NCBI GenBank assembly: GCA_005281725.1 | Contig: SSBO01000010.1 | Coordinates: 62,001 to 126,000, forward strand | Length of the DNA stretch: 64,000 nt | Direction of reading: 5' to 3' | Origin: Wuchereria bancrofti | Taxonomy: Eukaryota > Nematoda > Chromadorea > Rhabditida > Onchocercidae | Shown here: positions 1-11,129 of the stretch, piece after piece | How the letters are laid out: the number at the start of each line of letters is the position of its first letter | Position numbering within the stretch: the first letter of the stretch is position 1 | The notes under the pieces: model-generated | Told to the model about the DNA's origin: nothing | The model's input: only the letters and a program-made list of their open reading frames with translations | Database searches by the model: none | Translations under genes and position numbers: made by a program

Positions 1-3000
1 AGTTTTTTTTTTCATTTGAAATGAAAAACTTTTTGAAATGGTATGACAGCAATTTAATTATTCTATATCGTTAAAACAAAAATTACTGTATGATTGTACA
101 GTTAAACTGTACTGCTACGATAGTACCGTGAGTGAGTATTACTGTATAATAGTTATACGATCATGATTATTTCTAAATGAATTTAATTGTACGGTTATAG
201 ATGAGTATAATTGTACAGTTATAACTATACCACATAATTATATTATTATGACTGTACTGTAAATGAATATAACTGTATGATTATATGGTTACTACTGTAT
301 GATTATGCGGTTACCGTATTATGTGATTATAAGTAAACAGAATCTGTAGCATAAACAAAATCGCTGTACTTTTATAACTCATTAAAACAAGCGTTATTAT
401 GGGATTGAACATTTATAATCGTAAAAATCATTTTATGATTATGTAATTGTAATTGTATAGTAGTTTTTTTTGTATTTCTATGGTAATTCTGTTGTTTACC
501 GTCCTTTCAGTCCTTCCTTGGGTAGCTGTGAAGAAATGATCTATCATTGAAGTTTAAATCTTTTTTCTTTCTTATCTATTATCAGTTTATAAAAGTAAAC
601 ATTACTGTAGCAAATTGCTAATCACTAATCATTCATTAGAGAGATGTAAGAGTGGAGAGAATTGAAAGGAGAAAAATAGATTAAATCTCAAATTAGAGCG
701 TAAGTTTCTAAATTTGTTTGAAATTAAACTAATGATTTTGCCAATTTTTAAGAAAAAAAAGGAAGCATAAAAACACTTAATGACGATCAAAACAATGATA
801 CTCAAGGGAAATACGATGAATTTAGGAAAAGTTGAGAAAATTTCTTTCCTAACAAAAAAAGTAAGAAAGCGAGGGAGGGGAAGAGAAGGAAAGAAAATAA
901 ATAAAATTTGATATTGGAAGATTTTCAGGAGGATTTTCTTCTTAAAAGTACGTCACTTAAATTTGACAATGAAAATATTCACAACCAATTTGTAATCTTA
1001 TATATCTTAATGGAATATTTTCTTTTAGCTTTGGAAAAAAGCGAAAAAGGTTTTAAAAAAATACGGGCGGATGAAATGGAAAATGATTAAGCACGCTTAA
1101 TTTTCAAATCCACATTCTGTTCTAAATAATAATGCTAAATTTAGCCATGTTATCGAAAAAAATCTTTTTTTTTTTAAATCGTTTTTGTAAACAATTTGTA
1201 CAATAAGTTTTTCCAACTGCATTATCTTCTTTTGTTATTCTCTTTTTCAACTTGCTAAAATTTTAGGAAGCAAAACTTTTATTCAATATTTAAAATGCTT
1301 CGTACTGATAATGTTAATAATGCTAAAGGTAGTCCCATTATTAGAGGAAAAAAGCACAGCCTTAGGAATACCAAATATGTCATTCTGTTTTATATTTAAT
1401 AGAAATATTGAGCTGTTAAATTATTAAAAATTAGTTAATTAATTAATTCTCATTTTGAAAAGATCAGAAAAAAAAGACGCATTGCATAGTATATGTATGA
1501 GGTATGATCAACTACAAACGATCCAAGAAATACAATTTCTCTCTAATTAAATAATTGATATATTTTTTGAAATTGAAATTTTTTACACTTAGATATTTTC
1601 AAATTCGGACATGTAGTAATTGATTTTATAAAGAAAATTTCCAAATTTTTAATTCGTTGAATAAAGTTTTTTTGTTTTCTCTTTGTTTTTTTCTTCACTT
1701 CATTTTGGCATTTATAGCGAGAAAATCTCATTAAATGAATTTATTATTTGTTGTGAATGATCCTTTATCCTAAATATCATGACGAAATGACTTGTCATTT
1801 TACTTTAATTTAGAGGCCTTTCAAATATTCCTTTTTTCTCATTTTTCGAAATTTAAATGTCCAATCAATTGTGGAAATTATTTTGAAGATACGTTCATAT
1901 TTTCATGAATTCATTTAAATCATTCATTCATTTTATTAAGAAATAAACTTTTTTATATTAATTTATAAAGTACAACCGGTATGAGTTGCTTAATTTAAAA
2001 TATCGATTCACGTTAAAATTTCGTTAATTACAAAATATATTAACAAAAATGCTTGCAAATGCAAAAGTAAGAATGAATTTAATTGTATACTTTTTAAAGT
2101 GTAAAATAGAAATATGAGGATTATTTATTTCATCTGAAATTTAACGACCTATTAGATAATTATCTAATTGCTTGCAAAATTTCATAATACATTTAAAAAA
2201 CAAAAAAAAAGGCAGAAAAACAGGAAGTCAAGTAGACATTTCTTTTACATTTTTTCCCATATCAGTCGTCACACAGTCTGTTATTACATGTTAGAATGAA
2301 TGCAAATGTTAAACTTTTATGTTAAATTTGCTGAAAATTTGTTGAAATTGATTTAAATTGTCTCATTTAATTAAAAAAACTTTACATCTTCTTTTACATG
2401 ACCTGTCACCGTCATCATTTTGCAACATAAATTAATATCATTTATACGATAGCATCGATTTAATTAAATTTAATTGGATTTTTGAGTTTTCAAAAATTTA
2501 AATACTTTCGCATTCGTCTCAATGTCTTATGTCCTCCTTACTAAAAAAAAAGTGAAAAAATGAAAATTCTATAAAAAACCCTTCTTTTCTGTGTAATAAA
2601 TTCAACATATCTCAACTGAGCTCTAAATATCCCGGATTTTAAAATAAAACGAATGACGAAATTCATACACACACAACGACATCGTTGGTTATCTGACATT
2701 TTAATTTAGTGCAATAGTTTGATTTGCAATAATTAAGGTTAAATTATCAATCTCTGTCTGAAAAAATCAAGTAAATAATTATCATTTCTATAATTTTCAA
2801 CATTTCAACTATTTTCAATCAATAACTCTATGAACTAATTGGAAATTCATCCAATATTAACAAACCTTTATTTCTCTCTCTTTTTTTTGAAAAGTAACAA
2901 ATATTTATGCAAAATATTATATTATACTGTATAATATATAATTGTCTCCTGATCATTTACCTTTTTTTTTCAACTATTTAATATTTACCTTTCTTCTTTT

Positions 3001-3309
3001 GATGACAACATTTCACGCATACAATAATCAAATTATTTGATCATCAAAAAATATGCTACAAAACAAAAAAGACAGATGTAAAATTTCAATTCAAAAAATG
3101 AATTTTTTGCATATCATACAATTATCGATTTTTTTATTATGATAATATTAATTAATAATTGACATCAAGAGACAAAATTAATTGATATTAATTAATAATT
3201 GACAGTATTTTGTCCTAAAAAGAAAAATTCTAATTAATCAAGCATTACATGGATGATTTGTCATTTCATTCATTTATTATCAATGTCAAAAAATGGTTGT
3301 TAATTTCAG
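1..3309. other. A+T-rich stretch, no gene recognised
   Basis: No exon with convincing codon use or paired splice sites was found on either strand. The first ~420 bases hold a loose family of short repeats built on variants of 'actgtatgattgtac' and 'gtataattgtacagttat'. Around 3144-3205 the block 'gatattaattaataattgaca' (in two near copies) recurs about 40 bases apart. Upstream exons of the gene that begins to be readable at 3310 (including any signal-peptide exon) may lie here or to the left of the window, but I could not identify them. Confidence 0.5.
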
Positions 3310-4518
3310 GAAAATGAATGATTGCGGTAAAGTACAAGTGACCGGAGAAATTGTACAGCCGAAATATTATCGAATCAATGCGACATTCATTGCTGAAAGG
3401 TTAACAACAATTTTAAAATTTGAAGAAATAAATTAAATCATTTCCGAATTTCATTTTGAATCTTCTTTTTTTAGATTGCGATTGGAATTTTTTTTCTTTT
3501 TTTTTTTTTTGTTTAAACGATCACCCATGTTTAATTAATTTCATTAATTTCAGTAATAAAAAAATTTCTGCTAATTATACAAAACAAAATAATCTACAAT
3601 ATTTTGTTTGAAACTTTATTCATTACCACATTTATGCAGTTTAAATTTCATAAACATACAAAAAAAAGAAAAAGAAAAAATTTAATTTGACAAAAAAGGA
3701 AATTAATCTCTTTTAAAAATTTTAAAGGATCAAACTGAAAATGTTAAAATTAATGCAACAACAGCAACAGTTTATGCTCTTATATAGAAATTTGGTCTAC
3801 ATGGTAGCATTAATTTAATTTAAAAAAAAAAAGAAAGGAAATTAATCTTTTTTTTTTCAAAAAAATTTTCGAGGTCCAATTCGAAATGTTAAAATTAGTG
3901 CAACATTAACAACCGTTTATACTGTTATATACAAATGTAATCTACATGGTGATATTAATTTAATTTAAAAGAGAAAAAAAAAATTAATTAATCTTTTTAA
4001 AAAAATTTTAGAGATCCAATTCGAAATGTTAAAGTTGATGCAACATCAACCGTTTATGCTGTTGTACAAATTGGTTTACGTGGTGGCATTTTTCAATATA
4101 CAAATGCATTAAAAATACTTGGAAAGCCATCACAATTACTTACATTTGATGAAGCATTCTTTTGCTATCGTGGATCAACATTAATCGATCAAGATAAATG
4201 CAGTAAGAATGATTAATTATTTCTTGAAGTAATTCTTCTTGAGTAAATTTCTTTCATTTACCATTGATACATACATTAAAACTATTATTTATTATTATTA
4301 CTATCATTATTATTATCATTATCATTTTCATCATCTAATTAAAACTAATAATATTAAAATTATCACTTATTACAAAATCAATTTTTTCATTATCATTTTC
4401 AGCATTACAATTTACCACCACCACTACCAATGCTCTACCAATTACATCAACAACTGCTATGATTGATAGCAAAAATGATAATCGTATGAAAAATATTGCA
4501 ATAGGAAGAATGGATTAA
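3310..4518 (+). CDS. N-terminal exons of a secreted cysteine-rich protein, with a short alternative terminal exon (5' end unresolved)
   Basis: Three exons agree in frame: 3310-3399, 4012-4202 and 4403-4518 (stop TAA 4516-4518). The junctions are AAAG|gttaac to ttttag|AGATCC and TGCA|gtaaga to tttcag|CATTAC. The first two encode a domain I cannot name (NDCGKVQVTGEIVQ..., ...VVQIGLRGGIFQYTNALKIL..., ending FCYRGSTLIDQDKC). The third encodes a Thr-rich 37-residue tail and stops. The exon at 3310 follows a good TTTCAG acceptor and has ATG at 3314, but no signal peptide follows, so an upstream exon is likely. The exon ending at 4202 is in phase 1, the same phase as the cysteine-rich exon at 8574, so the two gene parts probably form one gene with alternative 3' ends. 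The family is not recognised. Confidence 0.7.
3701..3970 (+). repeat. Two decayed tandem copies of the 5' part of exon 4012-4202, lying in the preceding intron
   Basis: About 3701-3830 and 3831-3970 each resemble the intron end plus the first ~75 bases of the exon at 4012. Shared landmarks are 'gatccaattcgaaatgtt' (variants 'gatcaaactgaaaatgtt' and 'ggtccaattcgaaatgtt'), 'gatgcaacatcaaccgttt' and 'ggtttacgtggtggcat' (variants 'ggtctacatggtagcat', 'aatctacatggtgatat'). Both copies then run into 'ttaatttaatttaaaa'. The first carries an in-frame stop (tatag) and neither retains a clean acceptor plus open frame, so they are best read as dead exon-start duplicates. Confidence 0.8.
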
Positions 4519-6507
4519 GTTTTTTTTTTTTGACTAAATGATTATCAGATCATTATTGATCAAATTATTATCATCAGATCATTATTGATCGAATCATTAT
4601 CAACTCAACTTCTCATTCACTTCTTTACTATATTTATATATCTAATCACTTTTTTTTCTTTCTTGCAAAAAAAGAGAAACAAAAATGGCAAATTAAGTCC
4701 AAAAAAAAAAATTCCTCTTTTTTATTACTTTTTAAATTTAAAATAGAAAATGAAAATTTTTGCAAAAAGAAAAAAAATGATTGATGATAATTTTTTTTTA
4801 ACAAATTGATAAATTTATTAACAATAATTTTTGTAATATTATTTGTATGCAACTGATAATGGGATTTACTAATACAAAATGTTTTTATATAAAATATTAT
4901 CTGATCATTGGTTATCACTGATCACTAATATTTCTTCTTCAAAATAAGAAAAAAAGAAAAAAATGTTACATTGAAATGAACTATTGCTATTGTTTCTTAT
5001 AAATTTTAACAATTTAATTTTAAATAATTAAATTGCATTCTTTTTTAGAAAGAAAAAGGAAATTTATCATTGTTTAACAAAAAAAGGTAAAAAGATTAAG
5101 AAATTTGATCACTTATAGAAATTATTTCCTTTTTTTTTCCTTTTTAACTTGTATAATCTTTTTTGCATATGAAATAATAAAAAACTATCGAAAGAGTACC
5201 ATGGAATAACAATACTGGTTGATAATTTATTTTTTTTTTTNAAAAAAAAATTAATTAATCTTTTTAAAAAAATTTTAGAGATCCAATTCGAAATGTTAAA
5301 GTTGATGCAACATCAACCGTTTATGCTGTTGTACAAATTGGTTTACGTGGTGGCATTTTTCAATATACAAATGCATTAAAAATACTTGGAAAGCCATCAC
5401 AATTACTTACATTTGATGAAGCATTCTTTTGCTATCGTGGATCAACATTAATCGATCAAGATAAATGCAGTAAGAATGATTAATTATTTCTTGAAGTAAT
5501 TCTTCTTGAGTAAATTTCTTTCATTTACCATTGATACATACATTAAAACTATTATTTATTATTATTACTATCATTATTATTATCATTATCATTTTCATCA
5601 TCTAATTAAAACTAATAATATTAAAATTATCACTTATTACAAAATCAATTTTTTCATTATCATTTTCAGCATTACAATTTACCACCACCACTACCAATGC
5701 TCTACCAATTACATCAACAACTGCTATGATTGATAGCAAAAATGATAATCGTATGAAAAATATTGCAATAGGAAGAATGGATTAAGTTTTTTTTTTTTGA
5801 CTAAATGATTATCAGATCATTATTGATCAAATTATTATCATCAGATCATTATTGATCGAATCATTATCAACTCAACTTCTCATTCACTTCTTTACTATAT
5901 TTATATATCTAATCACTTTTTTTTCTTTCTTGCAAAAAAAGAGAAACAAAAATGGCAAATTAAGTCCAAAAAAAAAAATTCCTCTTTTTTATTACTTTTT
6001 AAATTTAAAATAGAAAATGAAAATTTTTGCAAAAAGAAAAAAAATGATTGATGATAATTTTTTTTTAACAAATTGATAAATTTATTAACAATAATTTTTG
6101 TAATATTATTTGTATGCAACTGATAATGGGATTTACTAATACAAAATGTTTTTATATAAAATATTATCTGATCATTGGTTATCACTGATCACTAATATTT
6201 CTTCTTCAAAATAAGAAAAAAAGAAAAAAATGTTACATTGAAATGAACTATTGCTATTGTTTCTTATAAATTTTAACAATTTAATTTTAAATAATTAAAT
6301 TGCATTCTTTTTTAGAAAGAAAAAGGAAATTTATCATTGTTTAACAAAAAAAGGTAAAAAGATTAAGAAATTTGATCACTTATAGAAATTATTTCCTTTT
6401 TTTTTCCTTTTTAACTTGTATAATCTTTTTTGCATATGAAATAATAAAAAACTATCGAAAGAGTACCATGGAATAACAATACTGGTTGATAATTTATTTT
6501 TTTTTTT
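3975..6507 (+). repeat. Perfect 1,266-bp direct duplication around a single N: probable unmerged contig overlap
   Basis: Bases 3975-5240 and 5242-6507 are identical at an offset of 1,267, as far as I can read. The only ambiguous base in the window, N at 5241, sits exactly between them, flanked by a poly-T on the left and a poly-A on the right. Every other tandem duplicate in this window has diverged noticeably; this one has not, even in homopolymers. The simplest reading is that two contigs ending in the same sequence were joined without collapsing their overlap. The true locus then carries one copy and is about 1.27 kb shorter. Confidence 0.9.
5279..5785 (+). other. Second copy of exons 4012-4202 and 4403-4518 (likely assembly artefact)
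   Basis: Exons 5279-5469 and 5670-5785 repeat the upstream pair base for base. Gene predictors would call a duplicated exon pair or a second gene here. Given the N at 5241 and the perfect identity, it should be treated as a duplicate of the first copy and not as real tandem exon duplication. If it is artefactual, the intron from 4203 to the exon at 8574 is about 3.1 kb rather than 4.4 kb. Confidence 0.85.
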
Positions 6508-8199
6508 GTTAACAACAACACAACTTTTACTAACTTAACTAAACTTTATTATCACTCACATTTACTTTCTTAATTAGTTAATTAAATGCAAATAAAATAA
6601 TTAATTAAATGCAAATAATAATCAAACGCAAATAATAGCAACTTGCATTTGCACAATTTGATAGACAAATAGTTAATTACAAATATATCAATTTTAATTA
6701 ATTAATCAATCAATTAATCAATCAGTCGATCAATATGGTAGATATACTCGAATAATCAGGAAAGTATTATGTAGTTCATCAGATTCGACAAATTTATTTC
6801 TTCTTTTTGGTTCATTTTAATTGAAATCAAATCATTTGAAATCAATTGAAATGCATAATGGAAATACACTGATAAATTTGATATCACTTCAATCATTTTT
6901 ATTTCTTTTTACGCTATGATAATTTTTTGCTTTTTGTGCAAATTGCGTAATAATTTAGGTAAAAAAATGAGTAATTGCTAGCAAATTATTTCATTTAAAA
7001 TTAAAACAAAGTAATATTATTAGTAATGAAAATATTTGCCGATTTATATTCAAGAATAATTCATGCATCACAATATTTTATTTTTTTTAGCATGGAAATG
7101 GAATGAATATGGATTTAAATTTTTAAATGACCAGACTAATTAATTCACAATTAGTTTAGCTTTTTAAAAATTAATTAATGAATTTAGCATTTGTTTATAC
7201 CGATCAAGCATGATAGAAAGTCAAAACAGATCACTTCTTACACTTTTTTAATAGCAATTTTATAGTTCATCATAAAATATCAAATATTTGCGAATTTAAA
7301 AATTGTTTGAATCGTTTTTCAAATCAATTAAAAGTATTTTTTTTTTGCCTCATCAAAATTCTTTCCTATATTTAAATTTTAACAATTCTATTAAAGTGCT
7401 AGAATCAACAATTTGCACATATTAATCTAATATTGCAAATTTTATTTGTGCATAAATAATCGTGAAAAATAGCAAAGCTAATTGTTTAATTGGTAAAAAA
7501 ATTTTAGAAAGCAAAAAAACATAAATTATGTTGCTAAGTTTGCTTTTAACTCAATTATCAACTAGCAATAATATTTGAAATGGAAAAAATAAATTTTGAA
7601 TATTATCAGAGAAATATTTAAAAATCATTTGCATATGAAAACTACACATCAAGTACTGCACTGTTATCACTTGATAATGATGATAACGATGATTATATGT
7701 TTTTGGTTCACACAGAAGTATGTATTTGGAATATCTTGATGAATGATCTAGCTCATTTAATAAAATCAACATTATTTATTACGGTTACGATGATATCACT
7801 TGTTATCTGATCTATCATTCAAAAAAAATGCAGTTAATTAACTCTCACTGATAACAGCACGAAAATTATCAAACTATACTATGGTGATAAGAAATTAATC
7901 ATTATCCTAAAAAGCAATAAAAAGAATGGCAATACATTGTTAAATATTTTAACCAATTATTTAATTAATGAAGCATGAAATATTGGTAACAAATTGCTAT
8001 GATAAAAATTATGCTAATATAATGATAATGATAACCATTGATGTAATAATACAAGTAATTGCCTTACTGATGATAATTCACTATAACAATCATTGATAAT
8101 GTACTGATGATGGTAGCTGATAGCCGTTGTAATGACTTATAGAATAGTTTTTAATTTAGTGATAAAAAATTGATAGGATGATTAGTTAAAAACATTCAA

Positions 8200-8440
8200 A
8201 TTCTTGATTCAAAATAAAATAAAAAATGTAATCAAGTAATATCCTAATATTTATGATAAATAAAATATCAAACAGTTTTAAAAAATTCGCTCTTATTGAT
8301 AATGATAATTTTCCTATTTTTATCACTGCTATCTTTGATATAAAACAGAATTTTCAAAATGAAATAAAGATGTAAGCAAATAATATTCTAATAGCTATAA
8401 TAAATAAAATATCAAACAGTTTAAAAAATTTTGCTCTTAT
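8200..8440. repeat. Diverged ~144-bp tandem pair in intron
   Basis: The block 'aaataaaatatcaaacagtt' with flanking 'attcgctcttattgataatg' at about 8255-8310 recurs about 144 bases later as 'aaataaaatatcaaacagtt' and 'attttgctcttattgttta'. It lies upstream of the cysteine-rich exon at 8574. Confidence 0.6.
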
Positions 8441-8573
8441 TGTTTATGATAATTTCTTATCAGTGCTTTCTTTGATATAAAACATTAAATATTAAAAGAG
8501 ATCTATAAATCATCCTTCATAATTACTTACTATTAATCAAATTGTTAAATGTTATAATTGTTTTTATCTGTAG

Positions 8574-11129
8574 TACTCTGCGAACCTGGCCATTATCATA
8601 GTCTCTTATCAAAGAGATGCGAACATTGTCCACGTGGTTATTATCAGCATCGATCCGGTCGACCACATTGTAACAAATGTCCTCAAGGCTATACGACATT
8701 AGCAATCGGATCGCTTAATATCACCGCATGTATTGGTTTGTATTTGCTTCATTCTTTAAAAAAACGAAATATCAAAATTTATTTTTATTTTTAAACCTTA
8801 TCGATTGTATTTGAAATGATCAAAGATTGCAGTAGAATGCTCTGCTGGTTATTTCTTGAACGAAATAACTGATAAATGTGAACCATGCGGTTATTTGGCT
8901 TATCAACCAAATTCAGGCTCAACGTATTGTTTACCATGTCCACAAAATACTGTTACATTAAGCATCAATTCGATTTTAATTGATCAATGTATTGGTAAAA
9001 ATTTTTTATAATAATAATTGTATCAAAAATAATAATGATAATAAGTAATTATTTAAATCATTGGATAATATTCATTCACTTTTTGAATCATTTATTAATG
9101 ATTAATTATAATTTTAAAAGCATTATGAAGTAAATAAATGTTATTTTTTGCCAATTATAATCAATAATTTACAATTAAATTTGTTATATTTTCAATCATA
9201 AACTGATATGTTATTTGTTTCATTCATTTTTGAAGCATTTATTAATAATTAATTGAAATTTCAAAAACATTATGAAGTAAATAAATGTTATTTTTTGCCA
9301 ATTATAATCAACAATTTACAATTAAATTTGTTATATTTTCAATCATAAACTGATCTGTTATTTGTTATATTTCAGGAAATTGTCCAGCCGGACAGGAGCA
9401 TTCATCTGATGGTGGTTGTGTACCGTGTCAACGTGGTTTTTTCAAAGAATCAAATGATCTGTTCTGTCGACCTTGTGATCCAGCATATATCACCGAATCA
9501 GTTGGTTCAGTAAGTGAAAAATCTTGCATATTACGTTAGTTTTTACTCACACATTCATTTCCTTTTTTTTTTTTTTTTCATAATTCATTAATCGAACATA
9601 ATGAAAATTTAATTTAATACTAAAGAAGAATGTGTATTATTACAGTGTGTGGGAAGACTAATAATAGAAAATTTCAATTATATTAATTTAATAAAGCAAT
9701 AGCAAATTAATAATATAAAATTATTAACATGAAATTTCATTACATTAAGAGACAATTATTGCGAAAATTTTGTGCATTTTCATAGCTTGGTATATTATAA
9801 TTACTAAAATAGTATAATATTATTATTTTTGAAATTTGCTTAATTTGATAATTTTAGCAAGCTGTCAACAAGGATACTATTTAAATTGGCATTACAAGCA
9901 ATGCTTGAATTGTAGTTATGGTTATTATCAGGATGAAATTGGTTCTAATGCTTGTAAACAATGTCCATCCGGTACCACAACAAGGATTCGTGGTATTTAT
10001 CTTTTATGTATTTCTAATAATGAAAGAGATTGAAATACAACTAAAAACAAGATAAAGCTAAATTAATTAAGCTTAAAATCAGCTTGTTTATTTATTTATC
10101 TATCTATTTATTTGTTTAGTTATTTGTCTACCCATTTATCTATTTATTTGCTTATTTATTTGGCTATTTGTTTATTTATCCATTTTCTATATCTATTTAT
10201 TTCTTTCCATATTTATTTGTTTATTATTTATTTATCTATTCAGTTATTGATTGTTTTCCATATTTGTTTATTTCTTTCTGTATTTATTTGTTTATTTTTA
10301 TTTATCTGTTTTTTTCTTTATCTACTTATTCAGTTATTGATTTATTTCTATATTTATTTATTTCTTTCCATATTTATTCAGGTGCAACATCAATTGAAAC
10401 TTGTGTTTCAACGAATCAATGCGCAAGCGGTGAACATCGATGTCATTGGTTAGCGGCATGTATCGATTTACCTGATAACGAAAATAAGCCAGCATATAGT
10501 TGTCGATGTCAACCAGGTTTTGTTGGGAATGGATTTACCTGTACAGGTTAGTCTAATATTAAATAATTAACTTATAGTATAACTTGATGTTAAATAGGTA
10601 AAAAAAGCAATAGTTAATATCATTTTATTTGATTTAATCAGATCAAATAATTATATTTATTAATAGATTAAACTATTCATTGATCAAATTAATCAAAACA
10701 ATTTAACTATTAATTTCATTTATCAAATAATATTCAATATCCGCTGAAAATATCATTCAAACTTTATTGGCAAATTGTCTTTTTGATAATATTAACAGTT
10801 AATGAATAAATTTTGATATATTTAATTTTACAAATAATATCCAAAAAGCATCATTCAATTTAGTAAAATATATTGTACAGACGTAAAATTGAATTGTTAT
10901 AATTAATTTAATATACGTCAAAATAATAATGTTAATATTATCATTTACATATATGTACAAAAATAAATATTTCAGTATGTTATTAAAAAGAATTTTTTTT
11001 TTTTAAATTTCAGATATTTGTTTAAATTTATGCTATAATAATGCGGAATGTATAAAGACATCACGTGGTGAACCGCGATGTATCTGTAAGCCAGGCTATC
11101 GAGGATTACGTTGTGAAATTAAAAAATGA
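8574..11129 (+). CDS. Secreted protein with four ephrin-receptor-like (GCC2/GCC3) cysteine repeats and two EGF-like domains
   Basis: Six exons, all joined in phase 1: 8574-8735, 8833-8994, 9376-9534, 9858-9992, 10382-10546 and 11014-11129 (stop TGA 11127-11129). The first four each encode one repeat of the type CxxGxY....C..CPxGYYQ.....C..CPxGTTT......C, the ephrin-receptor-like/GCC2-GCC3 pattern also seen in SCUBE-type secreted proteins. The fifth encodes an EGF-like module (NQCASGEHRCHW..., ending CRCQPGFVGNGFTC) and the sixth a short EGF (CYNNAECIKTSRGEPRCICK, ending GYRGLRCEIKK). No membrane segment or GPI tail follows, so it is probably secreted. Exon 1 has no start codon of its own; its phase and its first residues (ILCEPGHYH) fit splicing from the exon ending at 4202. 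An unused strong donor (gtaagt) lies inside the third exon at 9511; using it would lose the repeat's last cysteine. Exact orthologue not recognised. Confidence 0.88.
9073..9366. repeat. ~147-bp tandem duplication in intron
   Basis: Two copies share 'cattatgaagtaaataaatg', 'ttattttttgccaattataa' and 'ttgttatattttcaatcata' with only scattered substitutions. The second copy ends just before the acceptor of the exon at 9376. Confidence 0.85.
10085..10378. repeat. Degenerate TTTA/TCTA tetranucleotide microsatellite filling an intron
   Basis: About 290 bases of imperfect TTTA, TCTA, TTTG and TTTC tetramers run directly into the acceptor of the EGF exon at 10382. They also create long spurious Leu/Ile/Tyr/Phe-rich reading frames over 10112-10453, which are not genes. 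Confidence 0.9.

Noticed and set aside
5506..6185. Open frames duplicated from 4239-4918, apparently a second pair of genes
   Set aside because: They sit inside the perfect duplication next to N5241 and cover intron, terminal exon and 3' flank, not independent genes.
10112..10551. Long plus-strand frames of 113 and 127 codons
   Set aside because: Their N-terminal two thirds are the tetranucleotide microsatellite; only the part from 10382 is a real exon, entered by splicing.
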